The translations under genes were made by a program, and so were the position numbers. From Fluviicola sp. (GTDB lineage Bacteria > Bacteroidota > Bacteroidia > Flavobacteriales_D > Crocinitomicaceae), in assembly GCA_002734065.2 (NCBI GenBank), contig NVXU02000037.1, forward strand, positions 41,681-105,680: 64,000 nucleotides of DNA. Reading direction: 5' to 3'. Shown here in pieces: positions 9,214 to 17,704 of the stretch; position 1 is the stretch's first letter; each line of letters begins with the position of its first letter. The notes under the pieces were generated by a model. It worked only from the letters and a program-made list of their open reading frames with translations. It was not told the DNA's origin and ran no database searches.

Positions 9214-10717
9214 TTTTATAGTTGTCGGTAGTGGTATCGGCGGATTGGTTTCTGCCGTTCTATTAGCGATGGAAGGCCGTTCTGTTTTGGTGCTGGAAAA
9301 AAATCACCAAGTTGGCGGTTCTTTACAGGTTTTTAGTCGCGATAAAGTCATTTTTGACACAGGTGTGCATTACATCGGTTCTTTGGACGAAGGTGAAACT
9401 TTGCATTCTATTTTCAAATACCTGGGTATTCTAAAGGACTTAAAATTGAAACGTCTAGACGACGATTGCTTTGACATGATTCGCCTGGCTGATGGCTCAA
9501 CCTTTAAGCACGGACAAGGTTATGACAATTTCAAGAAAGGTTTATTAGAAAAATTTCCAAAAGAAGAACTAGGCATTGATTTATTCTTGGAGAAAATACA
9601 AGCTATCTGTAAAGAATTCCCCTTGTATAATTTAGAAGTCGAGGAAGGATTTTCATACATAGACAAACCCGATTTGATGTCGCAAAGTGCCTTTGAATTT
9701 GTAAAAAGCATCACCGATGATAAAAAACTGCAATCCGTTTTATTGGGCAATGGTTTACTCTACGCAGGAGAAGTTAAAACAACTCCATTGTACGTTCTTG
9801 CATTGATTGTGAACAGTTATTTGAAAGGAAGTTACAGGATGGAGAATGGAGGTTCTCAGATTGCGAAATTGCTAACCAAACGACTTCATTCTCTCGGTGG
9901 CCGAGTGCTTAAACACCAAGAGGTTGTGGGCGCAGATTATGAACATGGAAGAATTGTTTCTGTGAGCACGAAAGCTGGAGATAAATTCTTTGCCTCCCAA
10001 TTTATTTCAAATATGCATCCCCGACAAACTGTAGAAGTATTTGGCAAAGAGAACTTTAGGCCTGCCTACAGGACCCGGCTAAAGAAGTTAGAGAATACGG
10101 TATCCTCCTTTATGTTGTATCTTTCTTTTCACGAAAATTCTTTCCCATATTTGAATTATAACATGTATTCTTACACACAAGATGCCGTTTGGGACACAGT
10201 GGAGTATGACGAAAATCATTGGCCACAAGCCTTATTTATTTGTACCTCTGCGGTAAAGAATCAAGGAGAATTTGCAGATTCTATGTCCGTTATGGCGTAC
10301 ATGGATTTCAAAGAGGTTGAGCAATGGAATTCTACCTTTAATACCGTTGCAGAATCATCCGAAAGGGGAGAGGAGTATGCAAAATTTAAAAGAGAGAAAG
10401 AAGAACAAATGATTAATCGATTGGAAGAAATTTTCCCGGATATTCGAAAATCAATAAAAGGGATTTATTGTTCTACGCCCTTGACTTATAAAGATTATAT
10501 AGGAACGGAAGACGGTTCATTGTATGGAATAAAGAAGGATTACAACAACATCATGCATTCGAAGATTAACTCGAAGACAAGGGTATTAAATTTGTTCTTA
10601 ACGGGACAGAATTTGGTTTTTCACGGTGTTTTAGGGGCAACGATTGGTGCTTTGGTAAATAGTTTTAACTTTATAGATGATCGTTATTTGATTGATAAAA
10701 TAAACAATTTGAAATGA
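9188..10717 (+). CDS. CrtI/phytoene desaturase-like FAD-dependent oxidoreductase
   Basis: A 509-residue flavoprotein of the carotenoid desaturase/retinol saturase superfamily. The N-terminal dinucleotide loop GSGIGG (14-19) is followed by Glu37 in the V-L-E-K-N-H segment and VGGS, and the C-terminal FAD contact is the L-F-L-T-G-Q-N-L-V-F-H-G-V-L-G-A segment (about 477-492). The gene overlaps the exporter fusion upstream by 26 bases and the halogenase-like gene downstream by ATGA, so the three form one operon. Related enzymes in this position are usual in flexirubin-type clusters, where they could oxidise or saturate the polyene or the ring; the exact reaction is not known to me. A carotenoid role is less likely because no other carotenoid genes are nearby. 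Confidence 0.85.
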   Translation: MKETNLQYDFIVVGSGIGGLVSAVLLAMEGRSVLVLEKNHQVGGSLQVFSRDKVIFDTGVHYIGSLDEGETLHSIFKYLGILKDLKLKRLDDDCFDMIRLADGSTFKHGQGYDNFKKGLLEKFPKEELGIDLFLEKIQAICKEFPLYNLEVEEGFSYIDKPDLMSQSAFEFVKSITDDKKLQSVLLGNGLLYAGEVKTTPLYVLALIVNSYLKGSYRMENGGSQIAKLLTKRLHSLGGRVLKHQEVVGADYEHGRIVSVSTKAGDKFFASQFISNMHPRQTVEVFGKENFRPAYRTRLKKLENTVSSFMLYLSFHENSFPYLNYNMYSYTQDAVWDTVEYDENHWPQALFICTSAVKNQGEFADSMSVMAYMDFKEVEQWNSTFNTVAESSERGEEYAKFKREKEEQMINRLEEIFPDIRKSIKGIYCSTPLTYKDYIGTEDGSLYGIKKDYNNIMHSKINSKTRVLNLFLTGQNLVFHGVLGATIGALVNSFNFIDDRYLIDKINNLK

Positions 10718-11937
10718 AAAAGGTGGATGTAGTAATTATTGGTGCAGGTCCTTCAGGTTCTGTCGCAGCAGCAAGGTTGTTGCAAGATGATTTATCAGTT
10801 TTAATTATCGAGAAGTTAGAGTTTCCACGCTTCGTTATTGGAGAAAGTTTACTGCCTCAGTGCATGGATTTCTTAGAAAAAGTGGACTTACTTGATTGCA
10901 TTGTCAAAAAGAATTTTCAAGTGAAGAATGGTGTTTCTTTTTATCACGAAGATAAAATTTGTGATTTTCTATTCAATGACAACTTTTCAGGTGGTTGGGA
11001 CTATACTTACCAAGTAAAACGTGCCGATTTTGATCATGCTTTGATTAAAGAAGTGGAGAAGAAGGGAGCAATAGTTCACTTTAACGCAGAAGTGACAGAT
11101 GTAAAAACGAGCGCTGCAGAGCAGGTTGTGACTTACATTGATTCTGAAGAACAAGAGCAAATAGTTGCTTGCAGATTTGTAATGGATGCAAGCGGCTACG
11201 GTCGAGTGCTTCCGAGGTTGTTTAATTTAAACACTCCTGCAACATCAATTCCGAGAGGGGCAATATTCTCCCACGTAAAAGACGATAAAAGAACAGAAAA
11301 GGCAGGAGCAAACATTTTTGTCAATGCGTTTAACAACAATACTGCATGGATTTGGTCCATTCCTTTTTCTGACGGTACAGCCTCAGTTGGTGTTGTTGGA
11401 GAAAATGCATTTGTATCCTCTATTTCGGAGAATGACGGGGCAGAATTTAAAAAGTTGGTCCAAACTTTCCCCGGGCTCAATGACAGGTACAGAGAAACAG
11501 ACTTTCTCTTTGAACCCAAAACGATTTTAGGATATTCCATTGCTGTAAAACAGTTGCACGGAGAAGGATTTGTTCTTTGTGGCAACAGTACTGAGTTTTT
11601 AGACCCTATTTTTAGTTCTGGAGTGATGTTCGCCTTAAAAACAGGTTATTCTGCAGCAGATTTAGTGGCAAAACAACTCGCAGGAGACTCCGTGGACTGG
11701 ACAACTGATTACGATGAGGTTGTGCTGCATGGCGTGGAAGTTTTTCGTTCATACGTTGAAGCATGGTACAGCGGTGATTTACACACTATTTTCTTTGTAA
11801 AAGGAGGAAGTCCCGAATTTAAAAAGCAAATTTGTTCTGTTTTAGCGGGATATGTGTGGGATATGAGTAATCCTTTTGTAAAGAAACATAAGACGGTGTT
11901 GGGGACCTTGGCGAAAGTGATAAATATGGAGCGTTAG
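10714..11937 (+). CDS. Flavin-dependent halogenase-like FAD oxidoreductase
   Basis: A 407-residue FAD protein of the tryptophan halogenase/geranylgeranyl reductase superfamily. It has GAGPSG (10-15) for FAD, PRFVIGESLLP (38-48) as in variant halogenases acting on carrier-bound or phenolic substrates, and AWIWSIP (211-217), one residue away from the GWxWxIP signature of flavin halogenases. Lys71 sits in a VKNG context similar to the position of the active-site lysine in such halogenases. It may therefore chlorinate or hydroxylate the aromatic head of the pigment, since chlorinated flexirubins are known. A plain monooxygenase is equally possible. It starts on the ATGA overlap at 10714-10717 and ends the rightward pigment operon. 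Confidence 0.8.
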   Translation: MKKVDVVIIGAGPSGSVAAARLLQDDLSVLIIEKLEFPRFVIGESLLPQCMDFLEKVDLLDCIVKKNFQVKNGVSFYHEDKICDFLFNDNFSGGWDYTYQVKRADFDHALIKEVEKKGAIVHFNAEVTDVKTSAAEQVVTYIDSEEQEQIVACRFVMDASGYGRVLPRLFNLNTPATSIPRGAIFSHVKDDKRTEKAGANIFVNAFNNNTAWIWSIPFSDGTASVGVVGENAFVSSISENDGAEFKKLVQTFPGLNDRYRETDFLFEPKTILGYSIAVKQLHGEGFVLCGNSTEFLDPIFSSGVMFALKTGYSAADLVAKQLAGDSVDWTTDYDEVVLHGVEVFRSYVEAWYSGDLHTIFFVKGGSPEFKKQICSVLAGYVWDMSNPFVKKHKTVLGTLAKVINMER

Positions 11938-12027
11938 AGCTTTGGATTTAAGATATTGTTTGATTAAAGTAACAATCATCTTAATCTGCGTTTAGATAAT
12001 TAAACACTGTAATAAATCATAAAGAAA

Positions 12028-13038
12028 ATGAAATTTATATTCATTGTACTTATCAGTTGCATATTCATTTTTGTTGGGTACTCACAAAATAATGCTAAGT
12101 GGCAAGACACCTTGTTTCATGATAATGGCCATTTATCTTCAATACGAACAATGTCACTAATCAATGGGGATTCTGTTGAAAATGGACTAGTCGTTGATTT
12201 CAACTTTGAAGGACAAAAAATTCGCGAGAGTAACTTTATACCTGGAAGTTCTGTCCCTTGTTATGATTGCTATGACATGGCTTCAGGAGAATGGGTCCAA
12301 TACCACACATCGAAATTAAAATATCATTCGATTCAAGTGGGTAAAATGACCACTTATTATCCCAATGGACAAATCAGGTCCACAGGAAATATATTGGGAG
12401 TCCATGAGTATCAGGGATATGATTGTGTAACAGATTCAGCATTTTTTTCAACCCTCTGCTCCGTAATGATAGCTCAATCTACAATTTTAGATGGTATATG
12501 GAATTATTATTGTGAAGACGCTAAACTGATAAAAGAAGAAGAATATTTAAAAGGAAATTTGATAAGAACTAGAAAGATTGACTATACCAGTAAGTGCAAT
12601 GATAACTTCAATGAGTTTCGAGGTGTAATTTATGAGAACAAGAAAACGACTCATAATGATTACCAAATAAAGCTTAGAGAATCATCAACTTTGATCAATA
12701 ATTATTACAAGCTAACCAAAGATTCAATAGTTGTTCGGAAAGAGCTTTTAGATGGAGCGACTATGATATTTTTAAAGAAATTAAATGAGATTGAAAAACA
12801 AAAACTGTTACTAAAAATAAATGCAATTAAAGTCACTGAATTAGTCAATGATTATGTAAATAATACTGCAACGAATTCTGATTTAGAGTTTGACTGGAGT
12901 ATTATAATCGGAATGGATGAAAAGAAAATTCACATTTATAAGGTCAAAGTTGATGTTTTGTTCAATGTTGTAACTTATTTGAATGAAATTCTACCAGAAG
13001 AATTTGAATGCGGTTATGATGAACTGTATATAGAATAA
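12028..13038 (+). CDS. Secreted MORN-like repeat protein of unknown function
   Basis: A 336-residue product with a Sec signal peptide (MKFIFIVLISCIFIFVGYSQ). The middle has MORN-variant (toxin_YwqK-like) repeats: FHDNGHLSSI, YYPNGQIRSTGN, DGIWNYYCEDAKLIKEEEY, of the type found in many secreted Bacteroidota proteins. The C-terminal third is unlike anything I recognise and ends in an acidic ELYIE. It is AT-richer looking than its neighbours and sits between the two parts of the pigment cluster together with a toxin-antitoxin pair, so this block may be a later insertion. There is no evidence that it takes part in pigment making. Confidence 0.7.
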   Translation: MKFIFIVLISCIFIFVGYSQNNAKWQDTLFHDNGHLSSIRTMSLINGDSVENGLVVDFNFEGQKIRESNFIPGSSVPCYDCYDMASGEWVQYHTSKLKYHSIQVGKMTTYYPNGQIRSTGNILGVHEYQGYDCVTDSAFFSTLCSVMIAQSTILDGIWNYYCEDAKLIKEEEYLKGNLIRTRKIDYTSKCNDNFNEFRGVIYENKKTTHNDYQIKLRESSTLINNYYKLTKDSIVVRKELLDGATMIFLKKLNEIEKQKLLLKINAIKVTELVNDYVNNTATNSDLEFDWSIIIGMDEKKIHIYKVKVDVLFNVVTYLNEILPEEFECGYDELYIE

Positions 13039-13121
13039 AACATCAAATACGTAAAGAATTATTCTAAAAAGTAGTATATTGACTAAAATTGATATCTTCG
13101 TTAAAGATAATAATAGAAAAA

Positions 13122-13295
13122 ATGGTAGCTATATTAAAACAAGGAGCAACAAAGGAATACATCCAAAATTTGCTAGATAAGATTTATAAAGAAGTTCGCA
13201 CAAATGGTGTGGATACAAAAAAATATTGCGGAAAAATAAACCTAAAAATGGATGCTTTAGACATCCAAAAAGGCATGCGAGATGAGTGGAGATAA
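13122..13295 (+). CDS. Putative antitoxin of PIN-domain toxin-antitoxin pair
   Basis: A 57-residue Lys-rich protein (MVAILKQGATKEYIQNLLDKI and onward) directly upstream of a PIN-domain toxin, overlapping it by 14 bases as type II antitoxin and toxin genes usually do. The frame can be extended to a TTG at 13089, but the ATG at 13122 preceded by A-rich sequence (AATAGAAAAA) is a better start. No known DNA-binding fold (AbrB, RHH, Phd) is recognisable. The C-terminal part, including the M-D-A-L-D-I-Q-K-G-M-R-D-E-W-R tail, would be the toxin-binding part; this is inferred only from position. Confidence 0.65.
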   Translation: MVAILKQGATKEYIQNLLDKIYKEVRTNGVDTKKYCGKINLKMDALDIQKGMRDEWR

Positions 13296-13653
13296 GTTAT
13301 TTTTAGACACGAACATCATTCTCTACTTACTTAGTGGGGATGAAACATTGGCAACGTTTCTGGATAAAAAGCAGTTGTATATTTCATTGATTACAGAACT
13401 TGAACTCTTGGGGTTTGGTGGTATCACAGAAAAAGAAGAAAACGTAATCAAAGACTTTTTGTCACAATGCAAAGTAATTGCCATAAATGGAAAAGTAAAG
13501 GAAGAAACAATTCGTATCAGAAAAACTTACAAGACAAAACTCCCTGACAGTATTATCATTGCAACAGCACTTTATTTAGACCTACCTTTAATTACTTCAG
13601 ATATTGATTTTAAAAAAGTAGATGAACTTTCGCTTATTCATTATATTAAATAG
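13282..13653 (+). CDS. PIN-domain toxin ribonuclease (VapC-like)
   Basis: A 123-residue PIN-domain protein whose family members are Mg-dependent ribonucleases that block translation by cutting tRNA, rRNA or mRNA. The four acidic active-site residues are visible: Asp9 (F-L-D-T-N), Glu39 (I-T-E-L-E-L-L), Asp89 (K-L-P-D-S-I-I-I-A-T-A) and Asp107 (I-T-S-D-I-D-F). Length is typical of VapC. The start ATG lies within the last codons of the antitoxin gene, which supports co-translation. The pair lies within the pigment cluster, seven bases from the convergent ligase gene, suggesting an accessory insertion into the cluster. Confidence 0.88.
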   Translation: MSGDKLFLDTNIILYLLSGDETLATFLDKKQLYISLITELELLGFGGITEKEENVIKDFLSQCKVIAINGKVKEETIRIRKTYKTKLPDSIIIATALYLDLPLITSDIDFKKVDELSLIHYIK

Positions 13654-13660
13654 CCTTTTT

Positions 13661-14923
13661 TCACATAAACTTAATCTTCTCCGGTTTCCTCATGTGTTTC
13701 TTATACACCAATCCTCTCAATTTATTCGCTTCCATGAATTGAAACTGAGGCAAAACTCTTAACTTCTCGCGACATCTATCTTTGATAGTATCCAATTCGG
13801 AATGTGTTTTGAATTTATCCTCTAAAAGAACAATAATTTCATCGTTGCCCAATTCATTTTTCTGAACAAGAACTTTGTAGCAAGAAATTGCTTCGAACTC
13901 TTCGAGTGCGTCAAAAATAGCCTTGGGATACAAAGTTGTTCCCTTGAATTTTATCATTTGATTTTTACGTCCGATGATTGGTCCTAAACGAGGAGTTTGT
14001 TTTCCACAAGAACATTCGTCTCGGTAAATTTTGGCAATATCTCCTGTTTTGTAACGAATTAGTGGTGTTCCCTCAACGCCGAGTGTCGTCACTACGATTT
14101 CTCCCGATTCTCCATGCAAAGCTTCGTTTCCATCCTCTTTGATGACCTCCAAAAATAGTAAGTCGTCGTTTAAGTGACAACCATTTTGCGCGGTGCATTC
14201 CGAAAAAGCAGCTCCCATTTCTGTAGATGCGTAAGTCGAAAAAATTTTGACATTCCAGTTGTCAGTGATTCTCTTGCCAAGAATATTATAGCTTAAATCA
14301 TCGCTACGAATTGGTTCCCCTATACAAACAATAGATTGAACACTTGAGTTTTCAAAATCAATGTTGTTCTCTTTTGCGTAGTCAATTAAGGTCACAATAA
14401 ACGAAGGAACGGCAATTAAAACGCTTGGTTCGTAATTGAGAATGGCCTCCCATTGCATTTTGGGTGCTCCAGGTCCCAATCGAATAATTCCTGCGTTGAG
14501 TTCTTGCACGCCCAAAAAATAGGCGATTCCCGCCATGAATTGTTTGTCGATGGTTGTGAGTAGTTGAAATAAATCATCAGAATTATGCCCCATCATCGAG
14601 AGTGAATCCTTTTCATTCTTAGCTAATCGTTGCAAATCATTTTTGGTCAAAAAAAGTGAAATAGGCGAGCCAGTTGTGCCTGAAGTTGTCACATATTCGG
14701 CAATTTTTGTTTTCGGAACAGCGCAAAACTTTTGATTGTACGCGCTTAAATCTTCTTTGCTCGTAAAGCGTAATTTTTTGTAATCTTCTATGGAGAATGA
14801 TGCATCAACCGAGTTTAATTTGTCTTTGTAAAACGGAGAATTCTCAACGGAATAATTAATAATTTCCACCAATGATTTCAATTGTTCTTCAGTGCAAAAA
14901 GTAGGATTCATCAGCGTTCTCAT
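13661..14923 (-). CDS. PaaK-like AMP-dependent aryl-acid ligase (adenylate-forming enzyme)
   Basis: A 420-residue enzyme of the phenylacetate-CoA ligase branch of the ANL superfamily. It carries the P-loop-like TTSGTTGSP (79-87), YASTEMG in the middle, RYKTGD and a C-terminal half-domain ending GLVYKKHMRKPEKIKF. A Cys-rich ECSCGKQ segment and NGCH resemble the metal-binding site of PaaK-type ligases. It would adenylate an aromatic acid, here probably 4-coumarate made by the ammonia-lyase, and load it on CoA or an acyl carrier protein as polyketide starter; the substrate is inferred from the pathway. Its ATG overlaps the TGA of the upstream acyltransferase-like gene (ATGA at 14923-14920), so both are translated as one unit. 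Confidence 0.85.
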   Translation of the reverse strand: MRTLMNPTFCTEEQLKSLVEIINYSVENSPFYKDKLNSVDASFSIEDYKKLRFTSKEDLSAYNQKFCAVPKTKIAEYVTTSGTTGSPISLFLTKNDLQRLAKNEKDSLSMMGHNSDDLFQLLTTIDKQFMAGIAYFLGVQELNAGIIRLGPGAPKMQWEAILNYEPSVLIAVPSFIVTLIDYAKENNIDFENSSVQSIVCIGEPIRSDDLSYNILGKRITDNWNVKIFSTYASTEMGAAFSECTAQNGCHLNDDLLFLEVIKEDGNEALHGESGEIVVTTLGVEGTPLIRYKTGDIAKIYRDECSCGKQTPRLGPIIGRKNQMIKFKGTTLYPKAIFDALEEFEAISCYKVLVQKNELGNDEIIVLLEDKFKTHSELDTIKDRCREKLRVLPQFQFMEANKLRGLVYKKHMRKPEKIKFM

Positions 14924-16599
14924 TCTTCACATTCTTTAATTAATTCTTCTAATTCTTTCTCAATAGCCAAAGATGCAACTTTCTTTGTCAATGCAATTTC
15001 AAAGTACTTTTTGGCTTGTTTTTTCTGCCCTTTTTTTAAGTAGTATTTTCCGACAACCTCGTAGGTTACGAAAGATTCACTGTTGGTGTTAATGAATGAA
15101 TCTACCTGACTATCAGTTAATTCCAAACTTTTCCCAAACATTAAAAAATCAGCAATATTATTTTTGCTCTTTTTGAACGCTTTGAATTTTTCGTAGTTTT
15201 TTGAGTTGACAAAATCATCTTCTGGAATACTTTTTGGAGAATGAATGGTCTTCGTTTCAAATATTCTCTGCAAGTCGTAGCCCTTGTATTCTCCCAATTG
15301 ATAATCATTAGTAGAAGCATAAAAAACGACAGCATCTGGAAGAATAACGACACTGTGATGCGCAATTAATTGGTTCACCGCACGAGGATTCCCCATGCCG
15401 AGCGTATCTCCATTGATGCCTTTTTGAGAGCGTAAAATGGTAGTGGCATTTTGCAAAGTCAGGGAATCTTTCATTGCCAGCATGGTCTTTACTTTGGCGT
15501 ATCGGTAGCGCGAATCACTTTCCATGATGTTGTTAATGTTTTCCTGGTCCATTAAGAATGTTTGCGATTGATAATGATTGGCGCAGATCAGTTCGTCTGT
15601 TCCAGGGTCATAAATCCCCATTTTAGTTGGTGATTTCTCAATAAGTACCGCTTTGCCGTCTATTTTAGAGGCAACTAGTATCGTTTCTGAGACAAAAGTT
15701 TCTCGTTTTCTTGCAATGGCAATCGCCTCATCTATGGTCGATGCGTATTGCAAAATTTCTCTTGCGAGTAAAGAAATTGGTGTCTTCGATGAGGTAGGCA
15801 AATCTGATTTCGACGCATTAATGGTCACGCTTAACCCTTTGACATTCAGTCCAGAAGCGACACCTGTGAAACCTGCCCAAGAATAGGATACAAACGCATG
15901 GCCTTTGTCTGGTTTCAGAAAGAGGATGATTTTTTCTTCTGCAAAATCGTCGCCAACGTAGAAGTCGAAATTGCGACCGATCATTAATTTTCCATCGGAA
16001 GATTTGCGTCCTTTCAGTGCGAAAGAGGTGCAACCGACCATGCTGTAATCATTCAATGCGTGACCGATGTCGTGCGCTGCGTGATAGTTAAGAATTCTTC
16101 CGTATTTCGTAGAAATGTAATTGTAATCATCGGAGAATGCCTTGGAAATTCCGTAAATTTCTTGTTGATTCTCTAGTTGAATATTCTCCGGCAAGTCTTT
16201 GTTGAAGAATCCTATCATCAATTGCAAAACTCTTTGCCAACCTTTACTCGGAACCATTTTGTCAATCTGTCCAACGAATATTTTTTCTTGTTTTTGAACG
16301 AGTTCTTTTGCCAATTCTCCGTAAATCAATCCTCTTTCGTAGGGCGCTCCTTCTATGTACATCTCCCAGATACCTTGTTCATTCTTTTTGAGCCAATTAT
16401 CGCCCAAGACGTAATGATTTTCGCCTACTTTCTCTCGTTGAGCAATAGAAATATCCGAAACTTCTGGCGGATTGATTTTAGAAACGAGTAATACATATAG
16501 TATGAATGCAAAAAGCAGTCCGAAAATTAATTCGGTCATAATTAACGACCCTTTAAGGATAAAAAGTCCAGTTTTTTTAAATGCTTTTGAGATGCTCAT
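14920..16599 (-). CDS. C45-family autoproteolytic acyltransferase/hydrolase, membrane-anchored
   Basis: A 559-residue Ntn-hydrolase-fold protein related to acyl-CoA:6-aminopenicillanic acid acyltransferase. The probable nucleophile Cys190 lies in MVGCTSFAL, followed by DGKLMIGRNFDFYVGDDF, the usual core of this family. In the family the chain cuts itself before this Cys to free the N-terminal nucleophile. Residues about 15-40 form one membrane helix, so most of the protein should face the periplasm. The C-terminal 80 residues look like TPR helices (KYYLKKGQKKQAKKYFEIALTK). It is translationally coupled to the PaaK-like ligase and is a common partner in flexirubin-type clusters. Transfer of an acyl chain to form the pigment ester is plausible but not shown. 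Confidence 0.82.
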   Translation of the reverse strand: MSISKAFKKTGLFILKGSLIMTELIFGLLFAFILYVLLVSKINPPEVSDISIAQREKVGENHYVLGDNWLKKNEQGIWEMYIEGAPYERGLIYGELAKELVQKQEKIFVGQIDKMVPSKGWQRVLQLMIGFFNKDLPENIQLENQQEIYGISKAFSDDYNYISTKYGRILNYHAAHDIGHALNDYSMVGCTSFALKGRKSSDGKLMIGRNFDFYVGDDFAEEKIILFLKPDKGHAFVSYSWAGFTGVASGLNVKGLSVTINASKSDLPTSSKTPISLLAREILQYASTIDEAIAIARKRETFVSETILVASKIDGKAVLIEKSPTKMGIYDPGTDELICANHYQSQTFLMDQENINNIMESDSRYRYAKVKTMLAMKDSLTLQNATTILRSQKGINGDTLGMGNPRAVNQLIAHHSVVILPDAVVFYASTNDYQLGEYKGYDLQRIFETKTIHSPKSIPEDDFVNSKNYEKFKAFKKSKNNIADFLMFGKSLELTDSQVDSFINTNSESFVTYEVVGKYYLKKGQKKQAKKYFEIALTKKVASLAIEKELEELIKECEE

Positions 16600-16674
16600 T
16601 GTTGCTGCACAAAGTTAATCAAAGAAAATGAACTTTTTAGTACTCCGATTAAAATCTACTTTCATAAGATTATT

Positions 16675-16682
16675 TACCTTTG
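16675..16682 (+). promoter_or_regulatory. TACCTTTG -7 box of the phosphopantetheinyl transferase gene
   Basis: TACCTTTG is a perfect match to TAnnTTTG. The expected transcript start near 16689 is only about 13 bases from the TTG codon at 16702, which supports that codon as the true start. No clear TTG element is seen at the ideal upstream spacing. Confidence 0.5.
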
Positions 16683-16701
16683 GTATTCTTTAACAATCGT
16701 T

Positions 16702-17265
16702 TTGCATTCATACAAGAAAATACACGAATTTTATTCAGAGAACTCTGATTCTAAGGTTCTTTTGGTGGAAGACTTGACCGAAATGGAATTAAAATCAGGG
16801 TCAAAGCAAGAATATCAACGAGCTTTTGTAAAACATTGCTTGAGTGAGTATTTAGGTGAAGAAATTACGGTTTTTCACAAAGAATCTGGCGCACCTTTTA
16901 TAACGCAACCTCGGAGGTTGCAGATTTCTATTTCTCATTCTAAAAACCTATTTTCAATACAAATATCTAAAAACCAACTAGTTGGAGTCGATGTTCAGGG
17001 TTTTAAAAAAGACCTCATGAAGAGCAAAGAATATTTTGCTAATGAAAAAGAGTTAGGGGATATCGAATTAACTGAATTAAATTTGCATTTAATTTGGTCT
17101 GCAAAAGAGGCAATTTATAAGTTGCTAGAAGGGGATATCGACCAATACAAAGAAGGAATTACGGTTAAGAAAATTTCCGACAAAGAAATATGGGTTGAAG
17201 TAAATGCTAAGACTTACAAGTGTGGTTATTTAGCAACGAATGAATACGTTTTGGTTTACAGTTAA
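16702..17265 (+). CDS. 4'-phosphopantetheinyl transferase (Sfp type)
   Basis: A 187-residue enzyme that moves the phosphopantetheine arm of CoA onto acyl carrier proteins. The hallmark motifs are GVDVQ (95-99, Asp97 for Mg binding) and W-S-A-K-E-A-I-Y-K (132-140). ISISHS (75-80) is the N-terminal CoA-contact motif. No ATG precedes the conserved region; a TTG at 16702, 13 bases after the predicted transcript start, is the best initiation codon. It faces the ligase/acyltransferase pair and closes the pigment cluster, where it probably activates the carrier proteins expected to lie off the left edge. It converges with the next gene and overlaps it by four bases. Confidence 0.9.
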   Translation: MHSYKKIHEFYSENSDSKVLLVEDLTEMELKSGSKQEYQRAFVKHCLSEYLGEEITVFHKESGAPFITQPRRLQISISHSKNLFSIQISKNQLVGVDVQGFKKDLMKSKEYFANEKELGDIELTELNLHLIWSAKEAIYKLLEGDIDQYKEGITVKKISDKEIWVEVNAKTYKCGYLATNEYVLVYS

Positions 17266-17654
17266 GCTTCTCTTTTCAACCATTCAACCCCTGCTTCTAT
17301 AGTTCTAAACTCTTTAAATGGACTATCAATAGGTCTGTTTTTGTAATAAAAATTGACCATTATTTTTTGGGCCAAATTTTTTGTAATCAAAGCCCTAGAT
17401 TCTACATTGATTTTACTTTCGTAATCATGTGCGTATAATTTCGCCTCTTTGCTTACGGTTACAAATTCTCCAGCCTCCACGATTAGCGGAATGGGACCAT
17501 CTTTGAGTTTTTTTAAACTAACAAGAATGTTATCCAATGTGTCTTTTGTGATATCCGTATTATCATGGATAAACAAATGAACTATTCCGTCCTGTCTTAA
17601 GGTGGCGGTTATCTCATTAGTAACAATTTGCTCTTGAAATTCAACTTCCTGCAT
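17262..17654 (-). CDS. STAS/SpoIIAA-like domain protein
   Basis: A 130-residue soluble protein without signal peptide. Its pattern of alternating strands and helices, with HDNTDITKDTLDNILVSLKKL and a final helix in the R-T-I-E-A-G-V-E-W-L-K-R segment, is that of the STAS/SpoIIAA-like family seen in many Bacteroidota. Family members bind nucleotides or act as regulatory partners, but no function is known for this subgroup as far as I recall. It overlaps the convergent phosphopantetheinyl transferase gene by four bases. The assignment rests on general fold resemblance and is moderate. Confidence 0.55.
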   Translation of the reverse strand: MQEVEFQEQIVTNEITATLRQDGIVHLFIHDNTDITKDTLDNILVSLKKLKDGPIPLIVEAGEFVTVSKEAKLYAHDYESKINVESRALITKNLAQKIMVNFYYKNRPIDSPFKEFRTIEAGVEWLKREA

Positions 17655-17704
17655 TTGTAGTGTGTTAGTTTTTACTAAGTTACAAAAAAACTATGACATA
17701 GAAT

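Noticed and set aside
9188..10717. Carotenoid desaturase for a carotenoid pathway
   Set aside because: No phytoene synthase, cyclase or hydroxylase lies nearby, and the gene is coupled to flexirubin-type genes; the CrtI likeness is at superfamily level.
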